A DNA stretch of 64,000 nt from Saccharothrix obliqua (GCF_019375475.1 NZ_JAHXGQ010000012.1:181632-245631), one strand, 5' to 3'; shown: positions 26,839-35,361, counted from the stretch's first letter. Translations and numbers: made by a program. Notes: generated from the sequence alone by a model not told the origin.

Positions 26839-27435
26839 TCAGGGAGCGATGCGGCGCCCGGCTACGACGAGCGCCGCTTGGTGGGCGACCCTGCTGCCGA
26901 GGTGCTCGACGGTGGTGATGTCGGACGGGTGAACGGTGTCGACGCCGCCGTCCAGCGGGGTCTGGGCTCCGGCGCCGCTCCAGAAGCCGAGGCGGTTGAG
27001 GTCGTTCTCGGTGGCGGTGGTCGAGTTCCAGCCCGGGGCGAGGCCGAGGCTGACCCACAGCATCCGGTGCTGGGCGGCGAAGGTGGCGAAGAAGGCGAGA
27101 GTGCCCGCCTTGTCGCCGTACTTGGAGGCGGAGTTGGTGAAGCCCGCCGCGAGCTTGTCCGCCCAGCGGCCTTCCGCGAAGCGGCGGCTGGTGGCCTCGG
27201 CGAAGGTGTGGAACGCGGCGGACGCGCTGCCCATGTAGGTGGGCGAGCCGAACACGATCGCGTCGGCCTCGTCCAACTGCCGCCACTGCGTCTCGGTGAT
27301 GGTGTCCACGGGCACGAAGCTCACGTCGGCGCCGGCGGAGGCCGCCCCGCGCCGGGCGGCCTCCGCGAGGACCGCGGTGTGCCCGTAGCCGGAGTGGAAG
27401 GCGATGGCGACCGAAGGGGTGGGGGACCCGGGCAT
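26839..27435 (-). CDS. Flavodoxin-like NAD(P)H:quinone oxidoreductase (WrbA/FMN-reductase type)
   Basis: 198 residues. The FMN phosphate loop is HSGYGHTAVLAEA; other flavodoxin landmarks are IVFGSPTYMGSASAAF and the TLAFFATFAAQHRMLWVSLG segment that borders the flavin. Proteins of this type reduce quinones by two electrons to protect against redox cycling. The ATG at 27435 gives the standard N-terminus; the longer frame reaches into the promoter. It is divergent from an AraC-family regulator with a 111-base gap, so induction by that regulator is likely. Confidence 0.85.
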   Translation of the reverse strand: MPGSPTPSVAIAFHSGYGHTAVLAEAARRGAASAGADVSFVPVDTITETQWRQLDEADAIVFGSPTYMGSASAAFHTFAEATSRRFAEGRWADKLAAGFTNSASKYGDKAGTLAFFATFAAQHRMLWVSLGLAPGWNSTTATENDLNRLGFWSGAGAQTPLDGGVDTVHPSDITTVEHLGSRVAHQAALVVAGRRIAP

Positions 27436-27506
27436 GTCGACTCCAATGGTGTTCGGCTGGTGCGTTACCGCGACGCTACGACGGAGCTTCAAGACGGGCG
27501 ATCGTT

Positions 27507-27535
27507 GATCGTCTTGCTTTTATGACTGATCGTCT
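27507..27535. promoter_or_regulatory. Direct repeats in the AraC/flavodoxin divergent promoter
   Basis: GATCGTCT occurs at 27507–27514 and 27528–27535, a 21-base period that puts both on the same face of the helix. AraC-type activators commonly bind such direct repeats. An imperfect inverted copy, CAAGACGGGCGATC, lies just upstream. Confidence 0.45.
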
Positions 27536-27546
27536 ACCGTGTCGGT

Positions 27547-28482
27547 GTGGACGCTATCGACGATGTCCTGACAGCAAGGTCCGGTGAGGATTCGCGGTAC
27601 GTGCGGGTGCAGGCCCGCGGCCCGTGGGGGATCTCGTTCCGCTCGCCCCGTGCGACCTACGTGATGATGATCAGGAGCGGGCGCTGCTGGTGGCTGCGTG
27701 GTGCGGACAAGGCCCCGGTGCTGCTCACCGCCGGTGCGTGTTTCCTGGTCCAAGCCGACGCCGAGTTCATCATCGCGGACGAACCGGGGCGAAGCACGGT
27801 CGACTGCGAAAGCCTCCTGGCGGCCGGACACGATCCCTCGGTGCGGCATGGCGGGAACGGACCGCTGACCGAGATCGTTTCGGCTCGGTTGACCCTGGAC
27901 ACCGAGGTCACCGAGCCCCTGTTGCGGGTGCTGCCGCCGGTGTTGCGGTTCGACCTCGACGACTCGGCCGACGACGCGTTGCGGTCCACCTTCCGGTTGT
28001 TGGAGCTGGAGCGCACGTTCCCCGGCTTCGGGTCGGGCTTCATCATGAGCCGCTTGGTCGAAGCGCTTTTCGTGTATGCGCTGCGGACCTGTGCCTCGTC
28101 GTCGGCCATGACCTCGCCCGGGTGGCTTGCCGCGTTGAGCGACCCCGGGCTCGCGCCGGCCCTGCGCGAGCTGCACACCGACATCGCCCACCCGTGGACG
28201 GTCGACGAACTCGCGCGCCGGGCCGGGATGTCGCGTGCGGCGTTCGCCGCGGCGTTCAAGCAGAAGACCGGCGACTCACCGATCAACTACCTCACCTGCT
28301 GGCGGATGCACCGAGCGAAAAGACTGCTGCGCGACACGCGGTTGAGCCTGCGGCAGATAGCGCTGACGATCGGCTACGACACCGACGCCGCCTTCAGCCG
28401 GGCTTTCCGCCGCGTCGAGGGGGTCGCACCAGGGGCATGGCGACGCCGATGGCGCACCACGACCGGAGAACGAGCGGGCTGA
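27547..28482 (+). CDS. AraC-family regulator with cupin-type sensor domain
   Basis: 311 residues. The N-terminal half is the cupin_6 sensor (GPWGISFRSPRATYVMMIRSG, LTAGACFLVQADAEF). The C-terminal 100 residues are a double HTH: WTVDELARRAGMSRAAFAAAFKQKTG, then RMHRAKRLLRDTRLSLRQIALTIGY, ending in AFSRAFRRVEGVAPGAWRRR. It most likely activates the divergent flavodoxin-like gene in response to a small ligand. The GTG at 27547 is chosen because the sensor begins directly after it; there is no strong ribosome site. Confidence 0.88.
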   Translation: MDAIDDVLTARSGEDSRYVRVQARGPWGISFRSPRATYVMMIRSGRCWWLRGADKAPVLLTAGACFLVQADAEFIIADEPGRSTVDCESLLAAGHDPSVRHGGNGPLTEIVSARLTLDTEVTEPLLRVLPPVLRFDLDDSADDALRSTFRLLELERTFPGFGSGFIMSRLVEALFVYALRTCASSSAMTSPGWLAALSDPGLAPALRELHTDIAHPWTVDELARRAGMSRAAFAAAFKQKTGDSPINYLTCWRMHRAKRLLRDTRLSLRQIALTIGYDTDAAFSRAFRRVEGVAPGAWRRRWRTTTGERAG

Positions 28483-29844
28483 GACCGGACACTCCGCACC
28501 GCCAGCACACCACACCCGAGCAGCTTTCGAACCACCAGCCTCGCACCGGGCTACAGCACCGAGAAGCCCACGCGGGCCCAGCCACACGAGCTCCCTCCCA
28601 CCCCCCATCCGCCACACCACCCCCGCCGCCCGACGGGTACGGGCGGTCCCGTAAGCCCTCTCATCCGGCGATCGTGAGCGTTGAGGACTCCACGCGGGTT
28701 CACCTGAGCGACCTACGAAACGGCCCTAACCTGTTCCGTGGCCTCCTCGGGTGCACGGCGTGCGGCCGGAAGACGGAAGCAAGCCCGCGTGCACACGGCG
28801 TGTCACTACCGGTGGCTGGTGCGGACACTCGCCCCGGCGCGACCGCAGCGACACCAGGCCGCTTGACCGCAACGCGTTCGAAGGCAGGACACAAAACGCA
28901 CACGAATCTCCCGCGCGACGGGCCTCGGTGGTCCGCGGCCGGCGATCCGCGACACCGATACGGCGGCGAACCCGTTGCGGGAGGCGGTCCGCAGCGGCCC
29001 GAAGTCCCACGGCGATGGGCTTCGGCCGGAGAGCGCGTGGTGGTTACTCGAAGCCGAAACCGTGTGGGGCCGCAGTGACCTGTGGTGCGCGCCCCGATCA
29101 CGGTGATCTCGCCGCCGTCGCCGGGAACCTGTCACCGACACCCCAGGTGCCCGCCGCCGGGGCGTGGCCGATGAACGCCCGGATGTGCGGCTGACGTCCG
29201 CCGCCCGTGACGGACTACCGCTCCACTTGGTCCAGGATCCACTCCGGTTCGCCGATGTCGCTCAGGGAGGCGGTCCGGCCGAGCGGTGCCGAGGCGCGGC
29301 GAGCGGCGGCCACTGCGATTGGCGGTAGGGCCGACGCCGACCAGGTGCAGTGGGAAGCGGTCCAGCACCTGGCTACGGGAAGTCCGTCGGCGGACGAACC
29401 ATGGCGGATGGGCGGAGTTCACCTGCTTCCTTTCCGTTCCTGGCATCTGGCCCGCAACGTCGCAGGCCAGGTGTCAACGAGCCATGTCGTATCAGTGCCG
29501 CGCGCCTACGTCGGCGAGTCCGAGCCCTTCCTTCAGGTGCCGGTACTCGGGTTTCAGCCACCACCGCATCCCACTCGCCGTCTCCACCGACTGGAATAAC
29601 CGAAGCGACCTGCGTCGTCAAGGTTCTCGCAAGGATCCCCCAACACGAGCTGACCAGAGTTGGTTATGCCGGCCTGCATGCGGGCGGCTCGGGAAAGGGC
29701 GCTGAGGTTGGCTTCCCCTCTGCCAGTGGGCAGGGCCTGCTGTCGAATCGGACAGCACAGGGGCGATCAACCCCCTCACGCAGCCGCCAGGGATCGGCGT
29801 TGGCAACTGGATCCATCGACAAGTCACGAGGGGAGAAAAGATAA
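28483..29844. other. Gene-poor, decayed region
   Basis: About 1.3 kb without a convincing gene. Two minus-strand stretches look like worn coding remains: near 29207–29330 a frame ends in SDIGEPEWILDQVER and stop, and near 29500–29610 another reads MRWWLKPEYRHLKEGLGLADVGARH and stop. Neither has a full gene around it and no family is recognised. Open frames on the plus strand have atypical composition. The right end holds the promoter of the lectin gene. Confidence 0.45.
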
Positions 29845-30447
29845 ATGGGGATACGAGAGACGGTGATGACCATAGCGGCGGCCGGAGTTCTGCTTGCTGT
29901 GCCAGTATTGGCGGTGCCGACGCCGGTACAAGCTGTGCCGCAGCAGGGCTGGGCGACCGCGTCCGTCGAGCACGGTTACCCTGCGGGCTCCGATGAGGAA
30001 ACGGTGCCCGTCCCGTCCGGTACCGCACACTCCGACGCGAGCGCGACGGCCTCGCCCACCGATGAATCCCAATCTGTCGACATAGCCGCCCGATCGAAGT
30101 TGCGCAATAAGGGGTTGCCCTCCAATAAGTGCTTGGCAAACCGTCACCCCCGGGTGTTCATGTACACGTGCGGGGAACATCGGGATCAGCGCTGGACGTG
30201 GAACGGCAAGAAGCAATTGGTCAACCTGCAAAGCAAAAAATGTCTCGCGATGCACAGCAACGGGAATGTCTTCACTCATTCCTGCAATGATAACTACACC
30301 GACCAGAGGTGGACCCGCTCCTCGGTCCGCGGCGGTTACCGATTCCAGAACCTCAATCACCGGGGCAAGTGTCTCGCCGCCCACAGCGACGGGAAGGTCT
30401 TGGGATGGCGGTGCGACAGCAAGTATCCCGACCAGGTCTGGTACTGA
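29845..30447 (+). CDS. Secreted ricin-B-type lectin-domain protein
   Basis: 200 residues. A signal peptide (core AAAGVLLAVPVLA, cleavage near residue 31) and a Ser/Thr-rich linker (to about 80) lead to one beta-trefoil with three Q-x-W repeats (DQRW, DQRW, DQVW) and the typical KCLA segments. Ricin-type trefoils bind galactosides or other sugars outside the cell; no catalytic domain is present. GAGGGGAG precedes the ATG. Its base composition is clearly less GC-rich than that of its neighbours, with many A- and T-ending codons, which suggests transfer or weak codon selection. Confidence 0.83.
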   Translation: MGIRETVMTIAAAGVLLAVPVLAVPTPVQAVPQQGWATASVEHGYPAGSDEETVPVPSGTAHSDASATASPTDESQSVDIAARSKLRNKGLPSNKCLANRHPRVFMYTCGEHRDQRWTWNGKKQLVNLQSKKCLAMHSNGNVFTHSCNDNYTDQRWTRSSVRGGYRFQNLNHRGKCLAAHSDGKVLGWRCDSKYPDQVWY

Positions 30448-30505
30448 GGAAACGGGACATCGCGGGATTCTCTGTCGTTGACTACGCGACATGGTGATCA
30501 AGGGC

Positions 30506-30550
30506 AAGCGGTCACTGGTTTCACGAGGGATCGGGAACCCGTGACCGCTT
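30506..30550 (+). terminator. Hairpin terminator after the lectin gene
   Basis: A perfect 10-bp stem (30506–30515 with 30541–30550) and a 25-base loop, 58 bases after the lectin stop. Confidence 0.5.
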
Positions 30551-30597
30551 CACCGGCAGTTCGAGATCAGTCATGCTCGTCTCTCCTGTGTTTAGCC

Positions 30598-31050
30598 CCC
30601 GCGCGTACCGGGCCGTGTTGTCCGCCGGCGTCGTCGCCGCGGTAGCCGAACGGCGCGGTCGGGTCGAAGCAGTCCAGGACGCGAGCGTCCAGCCCTGGCA
30701 GCAGGCCCGCTAGCACCGGTTCGCCGGAGTCGCGCGCCGTGCAGCAGGCCGGCCCAGCCGTGGCATAGGCCGCAGTCGGCCATGGTCGTGGTGTCGCGTG
30801 CGGCGGCGGTCAGCGAGTCGCGCGTGGTGCACCGCCAGACGGGTCGGTCCACCGCCCGGCCGGCGAGGAACAGCGCGCGGGCCACGCCCGCTGTCCCATA
30901 ACACCACGCCGGCCCCGACCGCGACGGCACGTGCGCGCCCGGTGGTCTCGGCGTCGACAGGGATGGTCGAGGGCCACTCGCCCCCCCCCGCTGGTCCGCC
31001 TGGCCGGCACGCCCAGGTACTCCGCGGTCAGGCACGCGACGGTGGGCCCG
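30598..31050 (-). pseudogene. LanC-like lanthionine cyclase, frameshifted and truncated
   Basis: The reading frame has to change at least twice. First GEWPSTIPVDAETTGRAHV, then in another frame SGPAWCYGTAGVARALFLAGRA and CGLCHGWAGLLHG, then in a third frame ARDSGEPVLAGLLPGLDARV and DCFDPTAPFGYRG. WCYG and CHG hold the zinc-binding Cys, Cys and His of LanC cyclases, which close thioether rings in lanthipeptides. The N-terminal half, and the end after FGYRG, are missing. A run of nine C at 30981–30989 may be where one shift arose, or a sequencing error. No precursor or dehydratase gene is nearby. Confidence 0.72.
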
Positions 31051-31074
31051 TCCCGGGGACGGGCCCACCGGTGG

Positions 31075-31284
31075 TCACGTGCGGCGGCTCAGGGTGGGGA
31101 AGTCCGGGTTGTTGCCCAGCACGCCGCCCTCCGCCCAGCGCTCGCGCGGGATCTCCTGGACGTAGACCGTGATCTTGTCCATGGGCGCGCCGGTCACCTC
31201 GCGCACCGTCTTGGTCAACTCCTCCACCAACCGACGGGTCTGGTCGTCCGAACCGGGCCAGGTGGTCACCGACACGATGGGCAT
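31075..31284 (-). CDS. 4-oxalocrotonate tautomerase-like protein
   Basis: 69 residues, the usual size. It begins MPIVSVTTWPG, so after Met removal Pro1 is the catalytic base of the tautomerase superfamily; VRAV-like helix TKTVREVTG and DKITVYVQEIP follow the family layout. Such small enzymes isomerise enols or do related proton transfers. It is the last gene of the AfsA-type operon, nine bases after the upstream gene. A role in tautomerising a beta-keto intermediate of that pathway is an inference. Confidence 0.8.
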   Translation of the reverse strand: MPIVSVTTWPGSDDQTRRLVEELTKTVREVTGAPMDKITVYVQEIPRERWAEGGVLGNNPDFPTLSRRT

Positions 31285-31293
31285 GGGTCCTCC

Positions 31294-32112
31294 TCAGATC
31301 TGGGTGGTGTGCTCGTGGAACCCCGGCCCGGTCAGCTTCAGCTGGGCGTGGATGTCCCCGCCCAGGCCGAACTGCCCGATGGCGCCGCCGTAGCTGCGCT
31401 GGTAGCTCATCCACAGCACGATGACGTTCACGACCCGGTTGCGCCCCGGGCGGTCGTGGGCCGGGAACGGGTCGGGCAGGGTCGCCGAGTAACGGGCCGC
31501 ACCACGCCGGTCGGTGGTGAACACGTTCGGCACGCCGAGCGGTCCGGGTCGGGTCGGGCCCGCCGGGTCGAGGTCCCGCTCGCGCAGGGACATCACCGTG
31601 TAGAGGCTGTTCGGGATGAGGTCGGCGAACTCGAAGTCGAAGTCCGCCCGACCGCGGTCCGGCGACACCCGCACCGTCACCTCGCCCCGCGCCCGCAGCC
31701 ACTGCCCGAGCGTGATCGGCTCGGTGATCTTGGGCCCGTCCTCCGCCCGCAGGTCGGGGATCGGCACCCGGTGCAGCGGGTAGCTCGGCACGTCCCGGGC
31801 GCCGACCGGCTGGTCCGGCGCGAACGTCATCGGGTAGTTGTTGCACGGCAGCGGCACCGGCAGGGTGTGGAGCACCATGTCGTCGTCGTCCCGGGTGAGC
31901 GGGCGGACGACGTCGTGCGGCAGGTGCCGCCCGAACTCCGGCACCGGGCTGTCGGCGCTCACGAGCACCGACTCCCAGGGCGAGGTCACGCCACCGTCGG
32001 CGGTCGCCCGGTTCACCCGGCCGACGACGACGAAGTCGCCGTCGGCGTTCATGATCTCGCTGGGCGGGTAGAGCGGTCCCTGCGTGGTGACGCTCAGCGC
32101 GACCGCCGTCAC
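31294..32112 (-). CDS. Unknown protein of the AfsA-type operon
   Basis: 272 residues, without signal peptide or membrane helix. Segments such as LPCNNYPMTFAPDQPVG and GEVTVRVSPDRGRADFDFEFADLIPNSLYTV suggest a beta-rich fold; the end reads QRSYGGAIGQFGLGGDIHAQLKLTGPGFHEHTTQI. I do not recognise a family. The GTG at 32112 overlaps the stop of the upstream gene (GTGA), which strongly supports this start and ties it to the pathway. It might be a cyclase, a binding protein or a chaperone; none is supported by motif. Confidence 0.7.
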   Translation of the reverse strand: MTAVALSVTTQGPLYPPSEIMNADGDFVVVGRVNRATADGGVTSPWESVLVSADSPVPEFGRHLPHDVVRPLTRDDDDMVLHTLPVPLPCNNYPMTFAPDQPVGARDVPSYPLHRVPIPDLRAEDGPKITEPITLGQWLRARGEVTVRVSPDRGRADFDFEFADLIPNSLYTVMSLRERDLDPAGPTRPGPLGVPNVFTTDRRGAARYSATLPDPFPAHDRPGRNRVVNVIVLWMSYQRSYGGAIGQFGLGGDIHAQLKLTGPGFHEHTTQI

Positions 32113-32729
32113 CGCGCCTCGACCCGCTCGTAGACCGTCGTGTAGAGGCCGCGCTCGCCGCCGGCGATGTAGGCGGACCCGGCCTGGCGGACGATCTCCC
32201 GGTACCGGGGGCTGGTGAACACCGCGCCGTACCGCTCGGGCGTGGTGTCGAAGCCGGACACGAACATGACGCCCGGCTCGGTGCTCAGCAGCGAGTGGTA
32301 GGCGAGGAACACCTCGACCTCGTCGGCGTGGCGCACGACGTCGAAGATCGTGTCCTCGCGCCACCGGCGGTAGTCGGCGAACACGGCGGGCGGCACCTCG
32401 ATGTGCCGGAGCTGCACGTAGCGCGTCGCGGGGACGGCGTCGTCCGTGGACTTCGGCGCCTCGACGAACCGGAGCACCTGGCGGCGGAAGTCGCCGGCCA
32501 CGTGGGGCGCCAGCTCGGCGAACTGGCGGTCGAACAGCTCCACCTCGGCGGCGAGCCCGGCCAAGTCCGCCAGCGGGGTGAGTTCCATCAGCGTGTCGCC
32601 GTCCAGGGCCCGGTACAGCACGCTGCCCGTCCCGTCGTCGGCACGCAGCCGGGTCCACTCCTTGGCGGCGCTGTCGAGCGCGCCCGGCGCGGTGGTGACC
32701 TCGGTGATCAGCAAGGTGGTCGCGGGCAT
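32109..32729 (-). CDS. Two-domain dimeric alpha/beta-barrel-like protein
   Basis: 206 residues. Two similar halves, about residues 4–95 and 105–200, each with a beta–alpha–beta–beta–alpha–beta feel (TTLLITEVTTAPG…, then TRYVQLRHIEVPPAVFADYRRW…), resemble a tandem ABM/Dabb ferredoxin-like barrel. Such proteins include small cyclases, monooxygenases and heme enzymes of polyketide pathways; no specific residues decide here. GAGAGGAACGACC lies before the ATG at 32729. It is 26 bases after the KAS III gene and overlaps the next gene by four bases. Confidence 0.6.
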   Translation of the reverse strand: MPATTLLITEVTTAPGALDSAAKEWTRLRADDGTGSVLYRALDGDTLMELTPLADLAGLAAEVELFDRQFAELAPHVAGDFRRQVLRFVEAPKSTDDAVPATRYVQLRHIEVPPAVFADYRRWREDTIFDVVRHADEVEVFLAYHSLLSTEPGVMFVSGFDTTPERYGAVFTSPRYREIVRQAGSAYIAGGERGLYTTVYERVEAR

Positions 32730-32755
32730 GGTCGTTCCTCTCGTAATGGGGTGGT

Positions 32756-33799
32756 TCACCAGCGGATGAGGGACAGGCCCATCGCCATGCCGCCGCCGAA
32801 CGCGGCGAGCACGACCAGGTCGCCCTCGGTGAACTCGTGCTGCGCCTCGGCCAGGGTGATGGGCACGGAGGCGGCTCCGGTGTTGCCGTAGCGCTCGACC
32901 GTGTAGTGCGTCCGGGCGGCCGGGAGCGCCAGCTTGGTCTCCAGGTCGGCGAGCATGTGGCGGTTGGCCTGGTGGGGGACGAAGTGCCGGACGGCGTCGT
33001 CGCGGTACCCGGACTCGGCCAGGAAGCTCCGCACGGCGCCGGGGACCTCGCGGTCGACGAACTCCCGGACGCCGCGGCCGTCCATGGCGAAGTAGTGCTC
33101 GCCCGCCGCGAGGGACTCCTTGGACGGCGGGATGCGGCTGCCGCCCGCCGGGACCCGGATCATCCCGGCGTACTGGCCGAAGCTCGCCAGCGAGGAGGCC
33201 ACGACGCCGCGGCCCGCGGGCGTCGGCCCGAGCACGACCGCACCCGCGCCGTCACCGAACAGGACGGCGGTGCGGCGGTCGGTCGGGTCCAGGATCCGGG
33301 AGTAGACGTCCACGCCGACCACGAGGGCGTACCCGCCGTCGGAGATCAGCCGGCGTGCGGTCTCCAGCGCGAACACGAACCCGCTGCACACCGCGTTCAC
33401 GTCGAACGCCGCCGAGCCGACGGCGCCCAGCTTGTCCTGGAGCACGCAGGCCGTCGCCGGCTGCGGCGAGTCGGGCGTCGACGTGGCGACGACGATCACC
33501 GACAGGTCCGCGGCGGTCAACCCGGCCCGGCTCAGCGCCTCCTCGGCGGCCGGGGCCGCGAGGTCGGAGGCGGCCTGCCACGGCGCGGCGCGGCGGCGGG
33601 TCAGGATGCCGGTCTTGCGCTCGATCCAGGGCTCCTCGACCCCGACTTCGGCGGCCACGACGTCGTTGCCCACCTCCAGTTCGGGCAGGTAGCTGCCGCA
33701 GCCCAGGACACCCACGCCGGCGGGTGTCGCCGGCTCGCGGTGGAACGGGCCGTCGGCCGACTCGGCCAGCGCGCAGCCGCAGAAGCAGTCCCCCTTCAC
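32756..33799 (-). CDS. Canonical KAS III (FabH-like) condensing enzyme
   Basis: 347 residues with an intact triad: Cys138 (NAVCSGF), His276 (VPHQANR) and Asn306 (YGNTGAAS). KAS III joins an acyl-CoA starter to malonyl-ACP to give a beta-ketoacyl-ACP. Given the AfsA-type gene in the operon, it could supply that substrate. The N-terminus carries an unusual extension of about 25 residues with CFCGC at 5–9, which is not part of the fold. The GTG at 33799 overlaps the stop of the HAD gene (GTGA); the longer frame to 33826 lies inside that gene. This enzyme is unlike the triad-less homologue at 4–5 kb. Confidence 0.9.
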   Translation of the reverse strand: MKGDCFCGCALAESADGPFHREPATPAGVGVLGCGSYLPELEVGNDVVAAEVGVEEPWIERKTGILTRRRAAPWQAASDLAAPAAEEALSRAGLTAADLSVIVVATSTPDSPQPATACVLQDKLGAVGSAAFDVNAVCSGFVFALETARRLISDGGYALVVGVDVYSRILDPTDRRTAVLFGDGAGAVVLGPTPAGRGVVASSLASFGQYAGMIRVPAGGSRIPPSKESLAAGEHYFAMDGRGVREFVDREVPGAVRSFLAESGYRDDAVRHFVPHQANRHMLADLETKLALPAARTHYTVERYGNTGAASVPITLAEAQHEFTEGDLVVLAAFGGGMAMGLSLIRW

Positions 33800-34461
33800 G
33801 CCGCCACCCCGTCCAGTCGCAGCCACCGGTTGCGGTCGGCGTGCCTGCCCAGTTCGGGGTCGACGCCCACGACGACCGGGTGCCCGACCTCTTGCAGCAG
33901 CGGCAGGTCGCTGGCGTGGTCGCCGTAGCCGAAGCTCAGCGGCAGCGAGATGCCCTCCCGCCGGGCCAGTTCACGCACGGCCTGCGACTTGACCGGGCCG
34001 ATGACCGATCGGTCGACCTCGCCGGTGAGCAGGCCGTCGGGGCCGGTGACGGGCACGGTGCACAGGACGTGGTGCGCGCCCAGGGCCTCCGCCAGCGGCT
34101 GCGTGCACGCCGGGAAGGAGCCGCTGACCAGGACCACGCGGTGGCCCGCGAGGCGGTGCCGCACCAGCGCGCCGACCACCCGCGGCTTGATGAAGCCCGG
34201 GGTGCGGCGGCTGCGGGCGAACCACTTCCGGCCCTGCTGCCGCACCAGGTCGGCGGGCACGTCGCGGTAGATCCGGTAGTAACCCTGGTTGGCGGTGTGC
34301 CGGGAGACAGCGCCCACGAGGCGTTCCCACTCGGCGAACCGCGCCGCCTGGCCCACCTGGGGGGTGCGCTCGTCGGCGAGGTGGAACCGCAGGAAGTCGA
34401 ACATGCTCTTGCCGGTGATCAATGTTTCGTCGATGTCGAAGAAAGCGGCGACGCGTGTCAC
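33796..34461 (-). CDS. HAD-IB family phosphatase
   Basis: 221 residues. Motif I is FFDIDETL (Asp9 nucleophile, Asp11 acid/base), motif II is VLVSGSFPA, and motif IV is FGYGDHASDLPLL. The insertion size and GYYRIYRDVP segment fit the SerB/IB class, which removes phosphate from small metabolites. In A-factor biosynthesis a phosphatase removes the phosphate brought in by dihydroxyacetone phosphate, and this gene could play that part. The GTG start at 34461 is one base after the stop of the AfsA-type gene; its own stop overlaps the KAS III start. Confidence 0.88.
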   Translation of the reverse strand: MTRVAAFFDIDETLITGKSMFDFLRFHLADERTPQVGQAARFAEWERLVGAVSRHTANQGYYRIYRDVPADLVRQQGRKWFARSRRTPGFIKPRVVGALVRHRLAGHRVVLVSGSFPACTQPLAEALGAHHVLCTVPVTGPDGLLTGEVDRSVIGPVKSQAVRELARREGISLPLSFGYGDHASDLPLLQEVGHPVVVGVDPELGRHADRNRWLRLDGVAA

Positions 34462-34462
34462 G

Positions 34463-35275
34463 TCACCACGCCACTTCGGTAGCGCGGTCGGCGACCAGCG
34501 CCTGTACCGCGGAGGTTGCCCGGCGCAGTTCCGACCGCTTGATGCGGTGGTCGTCGAACGCGGCGAAGGAAACGTCCGCCCGTGCCGCCGACGTGCCCGC
34601 CTGGGTGATGCCCATGGTCACCCGGAACGTCATCCGCTCGGGGTCGGAGACATCGGCCTCGACGATCTCGCAGGTGATCTCGGCGGGCAGCGGGAACAGG
34701 AAGGACTCGAAGGTGACCGACATCGAGTTCCACACCACGTAGTAGTGGCGATCCGGGAAGTGGACGCCGTATTCGGCCTCGAAGACCGCGATGAACATCT
34801 GGCGCATCGCCTCGGCGACGATCATGCCCTGCACGTGCTGCCCGGTCTGGTGGTCGAGCAGCAGCTCGTTCTCCCCGTGCACCACCAGGGCCGCCTGACG
34901 CCGCCCGTCGGGCAGGGTGCGCAGGTCCGACAGCAGGACGTTCTGCTCACGGTGCTTGTGGACCAGGGACCTGGCCACCGGCGTGCCCTTGGCGGTGACC
35001 ACGGGCACGCCCCTGGTGTCCTCCCGCCGGGCGAGCGCGGCGTGCAGGTAGTCGAGTTCGTAGTCGCCCAGTCCCTGCCCGATGACGATCGCGGCGGGCA
35101 CCGGCGCACCACGCCGCAGGTCGCCGACCAGTCGGCTCAGGGTCTGCACCCCGGGCACGGCCCCCATGCCGGTGAACCTGTCGCCGACCAGGCAGACGAC
35201 GTTGTCCGTCGGCTCCTGGTCGACCTTCGCGGCGTGGTGCTCCGATAAGTTGACAGCGGTGTTCGCGCTGGACAT
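34463..35275 (-). CDS. AfsA-type hotdog protein (butanolide-type synthase)
   Basis: 270 residues. Residues about 104–255 are one AfsA hotdog domain: LVHKHREQNVLLSDL, LLDHQTGQHVQGMIVAEAMRQ (family LDHxxGQHxxGMxxxEAxRQ) and YYVVWNSMSVTFESFLFPL. AfsA joins a beta-ketoacyl chain to dihydroxyacetone phosphate to make gamma-butyrolactone signals, and normally has two such domains. Here the N-terminal 100 residues are different (VVCLVGDRFTG, APVPAAIVIGQGLGDYELDYL), looking like an alpha/beta domain. AAGGGG precedes the ATG at 35275; a GTG three bases upstream is possible. First gene of a six-gene operon; no ArpA-like receptor gene is adjacent. Confidence 0.8.
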   Translation of the reverse strand: MSSANTAVNLSEHHAAKVDQEPTDNVVCLVGDRFTGMGAVPGVQTLSRLVGDLRRGAPVPAAIVIGQGLGDYELDYLHAALARREDTRGVPVVTAKGTPVARSLVHKHREQNVLLSDLRTLPDGRRQAALVVHGENELLLDHQTGQHVQGMIVAEAMRQMFIAVFEAEYGVHFPDRHYYVVWNSMSVTFESFLFPLPAEITCEIVEADVSDPERMTFRVTMGITQAGTSAARADVSFAAFDDHRIKRSELRRATSAVQALVADRATEVAW

Positions 35276-35361
35276 CACAAGTATTCCCCTTGACACTGCG
35301 GTGATTTCGGTGAATTCAGACGGCGTGGCGTCGCGGCACCGATCCGAGCCGGATCCGCCCC

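Noticed and set aside
30598..31068. Functional lanthipeptide locus
   Set aside because: The only lanthipeptide gene is frameshifted and truncated; no precursor or other enzyme was found.
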